DNA of 64,000 nucleotides from an uncultured Eubacteriales bacterium. Lineage in GTDB: Bacteria; Bacillota; Clostridia; UBA1381; UMGS1253. Shown piece after piece: positions 44,226-53,867 of the stretch (within the stretch, counting starts at the first letter, position 1; each line of letters opens with the position of its first letter). The DNA is taken from positions 1-64,000 of the forward strand of contig CABUKE010000005.1 in the NCBI GenBank assembly GCA_902492065.1, written 5' to 3'. The position numbers and the translations under genes are program-made. The notes under the pieces were generated by a model. The model ran no database searches. It was given only the letters and a program-made list of their open reading frames with translations, and was not told the origin of the DNA.

Positions 44226-47090
44226 ATGCGACTTCCAAAAAAATTATTGACCATATTGCTTGCGGTCATCCTTACAGTTGCCTTTTCGGTAAATGGCCTT
44301 GCAATATCTTTTACGGATGTGGCGGATAGTTCGCCCTATTACAAGGCGATTTCGACAATGGCGGCACTGGGGCTGCTTGTAGGGGATGAAGACGGGGCCT
44401 TTCGTCCAAATGATACAATTACAAGAGCCGAGTTTGCTGCGGTCATTACCCGTACCCTCGGTATGGAGGATATTGCGGCGGGTGCGTCGTCTGCTTCTAT
44501 TTTTACGGATATGACGACAAATGGTATGGACCATTGGGCCACGGGTTATGTTCGGGTAGCTTATGACCGGAAGATTATTCTCGGTATGGGAGATGGGACA
44601 TTTGCACCGGATTCACCGGTTACATATGAGCAAGCGGTAAAGATGATTGTATGTGCGCTTGGACGTGAGGCAGGTGCACTCGAAAAGGGCGGATGGCCCT
44701 CTGGCTATATTTTGGAGGCGAGTGACATCAATATCACACAAAATGCAACGATGTCCCCGTCAAGCGCGCCTGCGCCGCGTGGTATTGTAGCTCAGCTTGT
44801 ATATAATTCCCTTGAAGTAAAACTGATGGAACGTTCTATGAACGGAACCGTGGTTCAAGTGGACAAGACCTTGCTCAACGATATGCTTAAGATTACCAGA
44901 TTCACAAACTATATGGTAACAGAGGTAGATGGGGTTGTGGAAGGGACAAGCTCTATAAAGGACGGCGAACTTGTTTTAGAGTATGGTACGGATTCGGATG
45001 TGTATGTGTATAATGGCGTTATTACTTCTGAAGAAGCAATGGATATGCTTGGCCTCTATGTCAGCGGCTACTACAAAGTAGACCCTGACACAGAGGACAA
45101 TATTTTATTATTAATTGAAGCGACCTCGACCAGTAATGATGAATTGATTATCCATTCCGACGACATTGAATCTATGCGCGGTTCTCGGTTGGAGTATTGG
45201 GAAGATCGTGAGAATGACGCGGATACTACCCTTGTTTCTATCGCACCAGATGCAAAGCTGATTTATAATGGTTCTACGTATAATTATCGAAATTCGAGCG
45301 ATTTGGAAGAACGGGAACTGTCCTATTGGCTCGACCCGAGCAGCGAGGCGTTTATTAATGGTCAGGTGCGACTTCTGGACGCAGGGGGCGACCGGGTCTA
45401 TGACGCTGTATTTATTGAGGATTATGAAACATTTGTCGTAAAGTCGGCAGTAAAAACGACAGACACTAAATATGAAAACAACTACGTTGTATACGACAAG
45501 TACGTATCAGGGAAACGGATTCAAATCGACCCTTATGACCGGAATAATGCAGTAGAGATTTATAATGCAAAAACCGGTGCAGAAATGCGGATTGAGGATG
45601 TTAAAGCAATGAATATTCTTTCAGTTGCGAACAGCAAGGGAACAACACCTGGTGAACCGGGAACGCACTTCATTTGCTATGTATCCACAGACGCAATCAG
45701 CGGAACCATTCAAGCGGTTTCCTCCGAGGATAAGTATATCATCAACAACAAGGAATACGAACTCACGAGAGAGTTTGAGCAGGTCATTGCGGACAATAAG
45801 GCTTCGATGGATCTCGGCTCTATGGGAACATTTTATCTGGATAAAGATGGTAAGATTGCAGCAGCAGATATCACGGTTGCAGATTCCGGCGATTATATGT
45901 ATATTACCCGCGTCGGTAAGTACAAAAACGGAAGCGAAAATGCAGCGGCGGAAGTCATTGCTCTGAGCGGTTCGCCTTCTACGCCGGAAATAATACGAAT
46001 TGCTTCAGAGGTACGAATTAATGGCGAGCGGTATTCAAATCCAGAAGATATCATAGAGGCATTGAGACGGACGGCAAGCCTACTTGACTCGAACCAGGAT
46101 GGACTGAATGCACAGGCGTCTCAGCTTGCGAAGATTTCAATCGGGACGGGGAGCGACAACGAAAAGGAGATAAAGTCCATTCGGACGGCCGCTACAACCA
46201 ATGACGGTGAACTGGCAATTGGGTCCAATACCGATGCCGGGATTTTGAAGCTTGGTCAGGCATATAAGGATTATATCTATTCGCAGGGTCATTTTGAAAG
46301 CCAGATATTGATTAACAGCGCTACGCAGGTCATTGTTGTTCCGACAGACCGGAATGACACGAAGGGTTATACCCGGTCCAAGGGAACCGGTGCCTTTGAA
46401 ACGGGATATACTTATTCCATTGAAGCATATGATATTGCCAACAACTATGCGAAAGTCATTGTCGTATACGGCGGTATGGCTGATATAGAGATTAAATCCA
46501 ATACGCCGGCCAGCCTGATAAAGAGCGTATCCCGCATTATGAGCAGCACAGGGGACGGACAGGTATATCAGCTTGAGGTATACGAAAATGGAAGCGTTGT
46601 TTCCTATGAGACGGAAGATGATTCTTCGGATTATGGTGTGCTCCAGCCGGGCGACATCGTGCGGTTTGGATTTAATGGAAGCGGGCAAATCAATAAGGTT
46701 GAGGAAGAAGTAGATGTTACCAACCCGCAGCCTGACAAGACATTGCTCGAGAAGAATGAAAACGGCGAATACAAGTTTGCCTCCATCTTCGGAACGGTAT
46801 GCTCGCTGTTAGACAACATCATTCGGATCGCTCCGGCCTATGTTGATGCGTCGGGAGAGGTTCCAACGCTTGATACAAGCGAGGCAATTCTCTTTACGGT
46901 TCCGACGTCTGTGCCTGTATATCGTGTCACTGTAAATGGTTCGGGCGTCAATATAGAAGAATCAATTGATATCAATGAAGTGATTGAGTTTGGGGAGTCG
47001 ACTGAGAACCCGAACCCGAATGCAACAACGGTATATGCTTACGCCGCAGCCGGAGAGCTGAAGATGCTTGTCCTCTACGATGTCAACTGA
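44226..47090 (+). CDS. S-layer-homology (SLH) domain surface protein, second paralogue
   Basis: A 954-residue secreted protein. Signal peptide at 1-26 (MRLPKKLLTILLAVILTVAF...). SLH repeats: ISFTDVADSSPYYKAISTMA (about 27-75) and IFTDMTTNGMDHWATGYVRV (about 90-140). The long C-terminal part shares blocks with the preceding protein (EYWEDRENDADTTLVSI; GTFYLDKDGKIAAADI), so the two arose by duplication. AGGAGG precedes ATG 44226. It has its own promoter and terminator. It could be a second S-layer component or a condition-specific variant. Confidence 0.92.
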   Translation: MRLPKKLLTILLAVILTVAFSVNGLAISFTDVADSSPYYKAISTMAALGLLVGDEDGAFRPNDTITRAEFAAVITRTLGMEDIAAGASSASIFTDMTTNGMDHWATGYVRVAYDRKIILGMGDGTFAPDSPVTYEQAVKMIVCALGREAGALEKGGWPSGYILEASDINITQNATMSPSSAPAPRGIVAQLVYNSLEVKLMERSMNGTVVQVDKTLLNDMLKITRFTNYMVTEVDGVVEGTSSIKDGELVLEYGTDSDVYVYNGVITSEEAMDMLGLYVSGYYKVDPDTEDNILLLIEATSTSNDELIIHSDDIESMRGSRLEYWEDRENDADTTLVSIAPDAKLIYNGSTYNYRNSSDLEERELSYWLDPSSEAFINGQVRLLDAGGDRVYDAVFIEDYETFVVKSAVKTTDTKYENNYVVYDKYVSGKRIQIDPYDRNNAVEIYNAKTGAEMRIEDVKAMNILSVANSKGTTPGEPGTHFICYVSTDAISGTIQAVSSEDKYIINNKEYELTREFEQVIADNKASMDLGSMGTFYLDKDGKIAAADITVADSGDYMYITRVGKYKNGSENAAAEVIALSGSPSTPEIIRIASEVRINGERYSNPEDIIEALRRTASLLDSNQDGLNAQASQLAKISIGTGSDNEKEIKSIRTAATTNDGELAIGSNTDAGILKLGQAYKDYIYSQGHFESQILINSATQVIVVPTDRNDTKGYTRSKGTGAFETGYTYSIEAYDIANNYAKVIVVYGGMADIEIKSNTPASLIKSVSRIMSSTGDGQVYQLEVYENGSVVSYETEDDSSDYGVLQPGDIVRFGFNGSGQINKVEEEVDVTNPQPDKTLLEKNENGEYKFASIFGTVCSLLDNIIRIAPAYVDASGEVPTLDTSEAILFTVPTSVPVYRVTVNGSGVNIEESIDINEVIEFGESTENPNPNATTVYAYAAAGELKMLVLYDVN

Positions 47091-47108
47091 GTACTAAGAT
47101 AAAATATA

Positions 47109-47137
47109 AAAAGGACTGCCTTATGGCAGTCCTTTTA
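47109..47137 (+). terminator. Terminator after the second SLH gene
   Basis: AAAAGGACTGCC/GGCAGTCCTTTT stem with TTAT loop. Confidence 0.9.
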
Positions 47138-47281
47138 TATGGAAAAGTATGGTGAAACTATTGCTATTTTCCCAGCAAAGAGGTATCCTATTTCTCCATT
47201 TTATAAATATTCCACAAGAATTATCTGATTTACTTTTTTGTGCAAACTGTGTTTTATAAGCAAAAGAAAACAAGCCTATCA

Positions 47282-47315
47282 AAAAAGCTCCTATATACTA
47301 CATAGGAGCTTTTTA
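47282..47315 (-). terminator. Terminator after the dockerin-like gene
   Basis: AAAAGCTCCTAT/ATAGGAGCTTTT stem; a T-run on the minus strand serves the 47334-48011 gene. Confidence 0.85.
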
Positions 47316-47333
47316 ATCATGCTTCAATTTATT

Positions 47334-48011
47334 TTATTTCGTCTTTTCCATACCAACATCTACACCATCCGGACGCGGTAAACCAACCTCATAGCGAAGC
47401 ATCCACAATGCATCTGTGCTGTCTACAAGCATGTCATTGTTTACATCGCCTGCCTCAATATCCACATTGGCAGGGATATTTAAACCCACTTCATTTCGCA
47501 GCGCCCACAGCGCATCTTCACTGTCAACCATTCTGTTCATCGAGATATCGCCACAAATATAGGTTTCGCCCTCTGTAGAAGCAATTTTGAGATACTTTAC
47601 GTCTTTTGTTTCCACGCCTGTACCAGAAACATAAACCGCATAGGTAGCGGCCTTTGCGCCTATGGGCATCCGGAACGTAATACTGCACGTACCGTCCGCT
47701 TCGTCCGATGTATCCTGGTCTATGTACTGGATATCTGCCTCTGTAATGGTAGAAATATTCGGCTCAATGTCCTTATCTACGACCAAAATCGTAATATCGG
47801 AAGCCGGGCTGGAAATCTTCGCATCTACCGTGATTAACTCGGATTTACCGACTGCCGGTGCGCCTGCTGCCGTGTCAGACAAAGAAACGCCCCCGGCCGT
47901 CTGTGCAGATGTAATCTCCACCGTATTCGCCGCAAAGGACGGCATACAGAACAGCAATGCCGCAGCAGAAACCGCCGCAGCAGCCCCCAATAATTTATGC
48001 GTTTTTTTCAT
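47334..48011 (-). CDS. Secreted protein with C-terminal dockerin-type repeats
   Basis: A 225-residue exported protein. Signal peptide at 1-27 (MKKTHKLLGAAAAVSAAALLFCM...SFA). The middle (about 30-150) is a beta-rich domain without a clear name. The C-terminus has two dockerin-type calcium repeats: GDISMNRMVDSEDALWALRNE (about 158-178) and GDVNNDMLVDSTDALWMLRYE (about 191-211), each with the Dx[ND]xDxxxD loop partly kept (the first has Ser/Asn changes). Dockerins bind cohesins of cellulosome-like scaffolds; no cohesin protein is in the window. ATG 48011 follows GGAAAGG. Confidence 0.85.
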   Translation of the reverse strand: MKKTHKLLGAAAAVSAAALLFCMPSFAANTVEITSAQTAGGVSLSDTAAGAPAVGKSELITVDAKISSPASDITILVVDKDIEPNISTITEADIQYIDQDTSDEADGTCSITFRMPIGAKAATYAVYVSGTGVETKDVKYLKIASTEGETYICGDISMNRMVDSEDALWALRNEVGLNIPANVDIEAGDVNNDMLVDSTDALWMLRYEVGLPRPDGVDVGMEKTK

Positions 48012-48106
48012 CCTTATCAAGCCTTTCCGCCCATAATAATCATACAAAATCCGATGCCGCAATGGGCGTGCGGTATCTGCTTCGTGTATTCTATATACCC
48101 ATTTCA

Positions 48107-48135
48107 ATTTTAAAGCAAATTTATAAAAATGTCAA
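48107..48135 (-). promoter_or_regulatory. Promoter of the dockerin-like gene
   Basis: Minus strand TTGACA (48135-48130), 17 bases, TAAAAT (48112-48107). The leader of about 90 bases can form a CGCCCAT/ATGGGCG long-range stem near the ribosome site. Confidence 0.75.
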
Positions 48136-48182
48136 GCCATATTTCCGCCCTTTTAAATAAAACCCATAGAAATAAAAGGCAG

Positions 48183-48968
48183 TTACAGGAACTTCACCAC
48201 ATTTGTATTTGCTTCTGTCCGCAATATTTCCACCGAACCCCCAATGCGCGGCAAAAGATGCTCCTGTAAAAGCTCACATACAAAAATTTCGCTGTCATAG
48301 TGACCCACGTCAATCGTCTTCATGCCATGCTCCAAACAATAGCGGAATTGTGCGTATTTATAATCGCCCGTAATGAGCACATCCGCATCGTGGCGCAGAG
48401 CCGCATCAATCAGAGAGGCGCCGCCGCCGCTGTTGACGGCGACCCGGCTGACGAGTCCATCCTCCTCGCCGGTATAGCGCAGGTTCGCGACGCCGAACGC
48501 CTTTTTGACCCGCTCGGCGAGCGCAAGGAGCGATATTGGCGAATCCAAATCCCCGATTCGGCCAATTCCCTCCCCTTCTACATCAATTGCTTCAAGCTGC
48601 TCCACATTTTTCAGACGGAGCTTTTTTGCCAGCAGGTCGTTAAGTCCGCCCTTTGCAACGTCCAAATTCGTGTGAGCTGCATAATACGAAATAGAATTAC
48701 GCGCCAGCGTTTGAAGTAAACGCCCCTCCGGCGTTTGCGCTGTAACACGGGAGATGGGGTCAAACAAAATGGGGTGATGACCAATTACCATCTGCACACC
48801 CAAGCGCGCCGCCTCTTCCGCTACACCGACATCCATATCCAGCGTCAAGAGCACGCGTGTTACCTCCTGCTCTGCGTCGCCAAACAGCAGCCCCACATTG
48901 TCCCAGTCGTAGGCAAGGCTTCTGGGCGCAAGTTCCTCAATGATTGCTGCAATTTCTCTGCATTTCAT
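48183..48968 (-). CDS. Nif3-like dinuclear metal-centre protein (YqfO/YbgI family)
   Basis: The 261-residue protein has the conserved N-terminal SLAYDWDNVGLLFGD (about 17-31), the metal motif VIGHHPILF (about 61-69), TNLDVAKGGLNDLLA (about 100-114), and a C-terminal DVGHYDSE (about 220-227). It forms hexameric toroids with a two-metal site; proposed activities include GTP cyclohydrolase-like hydrolysis, not established. It overlaps trmK by ATGA, a pairing conserved in Bacillota. Confidence 0.95.
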   Translation of the reverse strand: MKCREIAAIIEELAPRSLAYDWDNVGLLFGDAEQEVTRVLLTLDMDVGVAEEAARLGVQMVIGHHPILFDPISRVTAQTPEGRLLQTLARNSISYYAAHTNLDVAKGGLNDLLAKKLRLKNVEQLEAIDVEGEGIGRIGDLDSPISLLALAERVKKAFGVANLRYTGEEDGLVSRVAVNSGGGASLIDAALRHDADVLITGDYKYAQFRYCLEHGMKTIDVGHYDSEIFVCELLQEHLLPRIGGSVEILRTEANTNVVKFL

Positions 48969-49681
48969 CTTATGTCCTCCCCTTTTATCAATTGTTCCAA
49001 CTCTTTTAGCAGCGCTTCCTGACAGCCAATCTGCGCAAGCAGCGTCTGTGCGTGCCGCATTCCTTCAAGCGCGGCGCGCAATCGCATAGAAAGCTTCTCA
49101 ACATATGCGCAGTAAAGCGGCGGACGCTCCGCCCGGAGCGCCGGACTGATATAACAGTCAAGCTCCGAAAAACATTCAGTACGTCCACTTTGCGCTAAAA
49201 TAATAGTATAAATTCGTGCATCCTCTTGCACGAGCCGCTCGCGCAGAATTTGGTAGCCATTTTGGTAAAGGAACCGCCGCAGGTCGGATGCCGCGCTCAT
49301 TGGCTGCAAGGCAAGCAGCTCTGCTGCACGGGCGACAGCCTCCCCCTTTTGCAGTATCTGACAAATTACCGTCCCGCCCATGCCCGCAATGGCAATTGCT
49401 TCTGCTTCACCGGGGGCAACCGGCGTGAGCCCATTTCCGAGCCGCGTCTCAATCCGGTCCAAAAACCCAAACCGGGCAATGTTGGCCTGTGCGCGCCGCA
49501 GCGGGCCTTCACGCACATCCGCCGCAATAATATGTTCCGCCTTCCCTTCCTGCGCAAGCAGAATCGGCAGATAGGCATGGTCACAGCCAATATCTGCGAC
49601 AGAACGCGCCCCGGCAAGAACATCCCGGAGCGCGAGCAGGCGCGGTGTCGTATGACACGCCATACGGCGGTTTGTCTGCAT
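48965..49681 (-). CDS. trmK: tRNA (adenine22-N1)-methyltransferase
   Basis: The 238-residue product methylates A22 in the D-loop of tRNA (EC 2.1.1.217). SAM motif VADIGCDHAYLPILLAQ (about 29-45), then ADVREGPLRRAQ, IAIAGMGGTVI (about 98-108) and the LQP motif typical of the TrmK family. ATG 49681 with AAAGGG upstream is chosen over earlier in-frame starts that overlap ppk. The normal length is about 235. Confidence 0.95.
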   Translation of the reverse strand: MQTNRRMACHTTPRLLALRDVLAGARSVADIGCDHAYLPILLAQEGKAEHIIAADVREGPLRRAQANIARFGFLDRIETRLGNGLTPVAPGEAEAIAIAGMGGTVICQILQKGEAVARAAELLALQPMSAASDLRRFLYQNGYQILRERLVQEDARIYTIILAQSGRTECFSELDCYISPALRAERPPLYCAYVEKLSMRLRAALEGMRHAQTLLAQIGCQEALLKELEQLIKGEDIR

Positions 49682-49700
49682 AAAACCGTCCCTTTCTATC

Positions 49701-51998
49701 TCAGTCATTGTCAAACCAGGTCCAAAACCGGGACCAGAACCCGCCCCGGTTCCCTTTCTGGACACTTCCTGCCCGCGGCGTAGCAAGGAGGCCCTCCTTT
49801 TTCATTTCCTGCAAACGTTGCGCCTCGTGTTCCTTTTGCTCCGGCGCAGGCGACGTTTTCCGTGCGCTGTGCGACACGGCGGCCCGCATAGGCGGACGCT
49901 GGCCGGCCCCCTCCTTTCGCGGTGCGCTGGCTGGCACGGGTGTTTCCTGCTCAAACATTTCAAAGAAATACCGCTGAGAGTCGAGATGAACGTCCGCGTC
50001 GCCTGCAAACCGTACATACTGGCCGTCCGGCTGCATAATCCGCGCTTTTACGTTGTCGCGGTCAATGACAGAAAGCATCCGAATCAGCGTTTTTTTGTTT
50101 TCCTCGCTCTGTACCGGCGCGGCAACCTCGACCCGCCGGTGCGTATTGCGCGTCATGAAGTCGGCGGAGGAAATATAAATTTCGCAGTCGTCGTCCGGCC
50201 CAAACAGATAAATCCGCGAATGCTCGAGATAGCGTCCTACAATGCTTTTTACGGTGATGTTTTCACTCTCGCCCGCTACGCCGGCGCGGAAACAGCAGAT
50301 ACCGCGTACGAACAGTTTGATTTTTACCCCTGCTTTCGAGGCTTTCAGCAATTTATCAATAATTTCTTTATCCGTAATCGAGTTGCATTTGATTTTAATC
50401 TGGGCGTTCTTCCCCTGCTTTGCCCGCTCGATTTGCCCGTCAATCAGGGCCAAAATCCGGTTGCTAAGGCAGTTGGGTGCGACGAGAAGCTTTTCTGTTT
50501 TCTCTACGGTCTGGCCCAGCATAAGGCTGTTAAATACCTGGAAAGCCTCCGCGCCAATCTGCTGGTCTGCAGTAATGATACACAGGTCGGTGTACTGCTC
50601 GGCCGTCTTTTCGTTATAATTGCCTGTTCCAATCTGCGTGATAAACGAAGGCCTGCCATTTTCCCTGCGGGTAATCAGGAGCAGCTTGGAATGAACTTTA
50701 TAATCGTCCAGCCCGTAGAGGATATTGCAGCCCGCACTCTCCAACTGCTTGGACCAGTCGATGTTATTCTGCTCGTCAAAGCGCGCCCGCAGCTCCAGCA
50801 CCGCGGTCACGTCTTTTCCGTTTTCCACTGCGGTCAAAAGTGCGGATAAAATCTGCGAATTTTTCGCAACACGGTAGAGCGTAATCTTGATGGACGTAAC
50901 GTCCGGGTCGTTCGCCGCTTCTTCTAACAGATGGATAAACGGCTTAATGCTGTGATAAGGGTACGCCAGCAGCAAATCCCGCCGCTTGGCCTGCTCCATG
51001 ACAGGAACGGACTTATCTATTGTTTTTGGATAGACGCTCGTAAGCGTATCGTACAAAAGCGCCGGTTTCGTCTTGGCAAACTTCTGCGCCAGAACAAAGG
51101 CGAACGAAACGTCAAAGGGCGACTGCTCGGTAAAAATCTGCTGTTTATGCAGCTTCAGATTTTTGCAGAAGTATTTGACCACGCTTTCCGACAGGGGCTT
51201 GTTGACCTGAAGCCGCACGGCGGCAAGGCGGCGCCGCTTCTTAATCAGCTCCTGCATGATGTCGCGCCAGTCCATATCCTGGTCATAGAGGGCCTCGTTC
51301 GCGTCAATGTCGGCGTTGCGCGTCACACGGAAGAGCCACTTGTCAATAAACGTATACTTTGTGAAGATATCGCTCGCAAAGTGGTAAATCAGTTCTTCAA
51401 TCAGGACAAAATACGTCCCCCGGTTCGTGTTAATAAAGTAAATCCGTTCAAACTGCGCGTCAATTGGCACGATGCCAAGCTTGAGCGCCTCGGATTTTGA
51501 CTCCATATGGACGGCAACATACAGCTCCTTGTTTTTCAAAAACGGGAACGGGTGGTGGTTGTCAATGAGCTGCGGCGACAAGAAGGGCAGAATCTCGCTC
51601 ATAAAATACTTGCGCAGCATCGCCTCGTTGGCGTCGGAGATTTTGGTGAAGTTGATTTTCTTCACGCCGGCTGCGCCGAGCGCCTTCATAATGGATTTAA
51701 AGCACTTGTCCTTCCGCTTCAGGAGCGGCGGGAGCGTCTGGCACACAGCGTGAATCTGCTCGCTCGCAGTCATGTCGCATTTGTTCTCCGTTTCGTCCGG
51801 GCGGAAAACAGACTGGTCGTACAGGCTGCCAATCCGCACCATAAAAAACTCGTCTAAATTGCTGCCAAAGATGGAAACGAACTTGAGCCGTTCCAGAAGC
51901 GGGACGGCCTCATCCTCCGCTTCCTCGAGAACGCGTTCATTAAAGCCAAGCCAGCTCAGCTCCCGGTTTATGTAGATGCTGTCGTCCTTTTTTCCCAT
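49701..51998 (-). CDS. ppk: Polyphosphate kinase 1
   Basis: Membrane-associated enzyme (EC 2.7.4.1) making long-chain polyphosphate from ATP. The 765-residue protein has the PPK N domain (INRELSWLGFNERVLEEA, about 10-27), the His-kinase-like phosphorylated His in YKVHSKLLLI (around 435), and the second His in YLEHSRIYLF (around 595). The last 80 residues are a low-complexity extension (Pro/Lys/Arg-rich, ending RFWTWFDND) not needed by the family. ATG 51998 with GAGG upstream is chosen. It heads the ppk-trmK-nif3 operon. Confidence 0.96.
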   Translation of the reverse strand: MGKKDDSIYINRELSWLGFNERVLEEAEDEAVPLLERLKFVSIFGSNLDEFFMVRIGSLYDQSVFRPDETENKCDMTASEQIHAVCQTLPPLLKRKDKCFKSIMKALGAAGVKKINFTKISDANEAMLRKYFMSEILPFLSPQLIDNHHPFPFLKNKELYVAVHMESKSEALKLGIVPIDAQFERIYFINTNRGTYFVLIEELIYHFASDIFTKYTFIDKWLFRVTRNADIDANEALYDQDMDWRDIMQELIKKRRRLAAVRLQVNKPLSESVVKYFCKNLKLHKQQIFTEQSPFDVSFAFVLAQKFAKTKPALLYDTLTSVYPKTIDKSVPVMEQAKRRDLLLAYPYHSIKPFIHLLEEAANDPDVTSIKITLYRVAKNSQILSALLTAVENGKDVTAVLELRARFDEQNNIDWSKQLESAGCNILYGLDDYKVHSKLLLITRRENGRPSFITQIGTGNYNEKTAEQYTDLCIITADQQIGAEAFQVFNSLMLGQTVEKTEKLLVAPNCLSNRILALIDGQIERAKQGKNAQIKIKCNSITDKEIIDKLLKASKAGVKIKLFVRGICCFRAGVAGESENITVKSIVGRYLEHSRIYLFGPDDDCEIYISSADFMTRNTHRRVEVAAPVQSEENKKTLIRMLSVIDRDNVKARIMQPDGQYVRFAGDADVHLDSQRYFFEMFEQETPVPASAPRKEGAGQRPPMRAAVSHSARKTSPAPEQKEHEAQRLQEMKKEGLLATPRAGSVQKGNRGGFWSRFWTWFDND

Positions 51999-52058
51999 TG
52001 CTCTCACCTCGGTTTTTTAGTCTTTATAAAACTTTAAAACGGAAATCAATTAATTTAC

Positions 52059-52087
52059 TTTACATATATATTAATATAATATACAAT
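52059..52087 (+). promoter_or_regulatory. Possible pfkA promoter
   Basis: TTTACA (52059-52064), 17 bases, TACAAT (52082-52087). The AT-rich gap has several alternative -10 candidates, including for the divergent ppk gene, so this is provisional. Confidence 0.4.
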
Positions 52088-52185
52088 TATAGTGTAAAAT
52101 ACAATAGCAAACACACAAAGTTTCAGAAATTTAACATATTTCTTACGGATTCTGTGAAACACGGCACAAAAAGGAGAACATGCAG

Positions 52186-53268
52186 ATGAAAAAAAGGATT
52201 GGAATTTTGACAAGCGGGGGCGACTGCCCAGGGCTGAACGCTACAATCCGCGGCGTTGCAAAGGCGGTCTATGAAAAGATGGGCAAAGATGTGGAAATCA
52301 TCGGGATTGAGGACGGCTATCACGGCCTGATCTACGGCGAATATCATGCGATGAAGCCGTCGGACTTTTCCGGCATTTTGACGGTTGGAGGCACGATATT
52401 AGGCACCTCACGCACGCCGTACAGCAAGATGCAGGTCATTGGCGAGGACAACGTCGACAAAGTGAAAAATATGAAGCAGAATTATAAAAAGATGGGGCTC
52501 GACTGCCTGCTTACGCTGGGCGGCAATGGCACGCACAAGACGGCGAACCTGCTGGCAAGCGAGGGGCTTAACGTCATTGGCCTGCCCAAAACGATTGACA
52601 ACGATATCTACGGCACGGACGTGACGTTCGGCTTCCACACGGCGGTCGATACGGCGACGGACGTGATTGACAAGATTCACACCACGGCGTCGAGCCATAA
52701 GCGCGTTATGCTTGTCGAAATCATGGGCAATAAGGCGGGATGGCTGACGCTGTACTCCGGCCTTGCCGGCGGTGCGGACATTATCCTAATCCCGGAAATC
52801 CCCTACGACATTGACGCGGTTATGCACGCGATTGAAAAGCGCGCGGGAAAGGGGCGCCCCTTCTCCATCATTGCGGTTGCGGAAGGGGCCATGTCGGTCG
52901 AAGAATCCAAGATGAAGAAAAAAGAGCGCACGCAGCGGCGCGCAAAGCTGGGCCAGACGACGGCAACTCAGCTTATCGCAAACGAAATTAAGGAACGCTC
53001 GAGCTACGAGACGCGGGTCGTTATCTCGGGCCACATTGTGCGCGGCGGCAGCCCGTCCGCGTATGACCGTGTTTTGGCAACGCAGTTCGGCGCGTATGCG
53101 GCCGACCTGATCAGCCGGGAAATCTACGGCGTGACGGTTGCCATGCGCAATAACGTCGTGACGCATAATCTGCTCGGCGAGATTGCCGGAATCACCAAGT
53201 TTGTGCCGCCGGACAGCCAGATGGTCACGGTTGCGCGCAGCATGGGAATCAGCATGGGCGACGAATAG
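52186..53268 (+). CDS. pfkA: 6-phosphofructokinase (group III-like)
   Basis: Glycolytic enzyme phosphorylating fructose 6-phosphate. The 360-residue protein has GGDCPGLNATIRGV (about 10-23), the nucleotide loop LGGNGTHKTA (Asn114, where E. coli PfkA has the Mg-binding Asp103), PKTIDNDIYGTD (catalytic Asp) and GHIVRGGSPS. The Gly after Asn (position 104 in E. coli) predicts ATP use; Lys in PKTIDND is seen in PPi enzymes and in group III enzymes. ATP is more likely, but the donor is uncertain. AAGGAG fits ATG 52186 better than the ATG six bases earlier. The stop meets the nitroreductase stop with no terminator between. Confidence 0.94.
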   Translation: MKKRIGILTSGGDCPGLNATIRGVAKAVYEKMGKDVEIIGIEDGYHGLIYGEYHAMKPSDFSGILTVGGTILGTSRTPYSKMQVIGEDNVDKVKNMKQNYKKMGLDCLLTLGGNGTHKTANLLASEGLNVIGLPKTIDNDIYGTDVTFGFHTAVDTATDVIDKIHTTASSHKRVMLVEIMGNKAGWLTLYSGLAGGADIILIPEIPYDIDAVMHAIEKRAGKGRPFSIIAVAEGAMSVEESKMKKKERTQRRAKLGQTTATQLIANEIKERSSYETRVVISGHIVRGGSPSAYDRVLATQFGAYAADLISREIYGVTVAMRNNVVTHNLLGEIAGITKFVPPDSQMVTVARSMGISMGDE

Positions 53269-53271
53269 CAG

Positions 53272-53847
53272 TTACAGGATAATATCCTCCAGCCGCCGCT
53301 TGGGGACGTAGTGTACGTCGTTTTCGTCACGGTAATACTGTACGCTGCCGCCCGTCTCCACATCCGTCAGGACGACAGTTTCATCCGGCTTACCGATGGC
53401 GACGAGCAGCATAGGGCGGAGCGTATCCTTCAAATGCAATGCTTCCGACACGGCGCGCGCGTCAAAATTGCCGATCATGCACCCGCCCAGCCCGGCCTCT
53501 GCCGCGGCGAGCAGGATGGTCTGTGCCGCAATGCCCACGTCGCGCAAAAAGCGCGCAGGCGCGTCGCTGATTTCCGTGTCCTGACAAATGACGATAAAGG
53601 CAGGCGGGTATTTGCCCGGGTGCGGCAGCGTGATATCCGGCAGCGCAGCAGCCCATTTTGTGAGCGGCTGTAGTTTGGACGCGTCTTCCCCGCTGCTGGC
53701 AAGGTAGTATTTGAGCGGCTGCGCGTTGACGCTCGACGGCGACAGGCGCGCGCAGTCGACAAAGCTGGCAAGCTCCTCCCGCGTGACTTTGCGGGCCGGG
53801 TCGTAGCCGCGGTAGCTTCTGTTCTTTAACACCAGGTCTTTTAACAT
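53272..53847 (-). CDS. Nitroreductase-family protein
   Basis: A 191-residue FMN-dependent oxidoreductase. N-terminal LVLKNRSYRGYDPARKVT (about 5-22) supplies the Arg/Ser that bind FMN phosphate; LSPSSVNAQPLKYYLA (about 36-51), and AGLGGCMIGNFD (about 118-129) complete the fold. The short length resembles small clostridial nitroreductases. GGGAGG precedes ATG 53847. It is the last gene of the mnmE-side block. Confidence 0.92.
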   Translation of the reverse strand: MLKDLVLKNRSYRGYDPARKVTREELASFVDCARLSPSSVNAQPLKYYLASSGEDASKLQPLTKWAAALPDITLPHPGKYPPAFIVICQDTEISDAPARFLRDVGIAAQTILLAAAEAGLGGCMIGNFDARAVSEALHLKDTLRPMLLVAIGKPDETVVLTDVETGGSVQYYRDENDVHYVPKRRLEDIIL

Positions 53848-53867
53848 AGCAGTTCCTCCCATATCGG

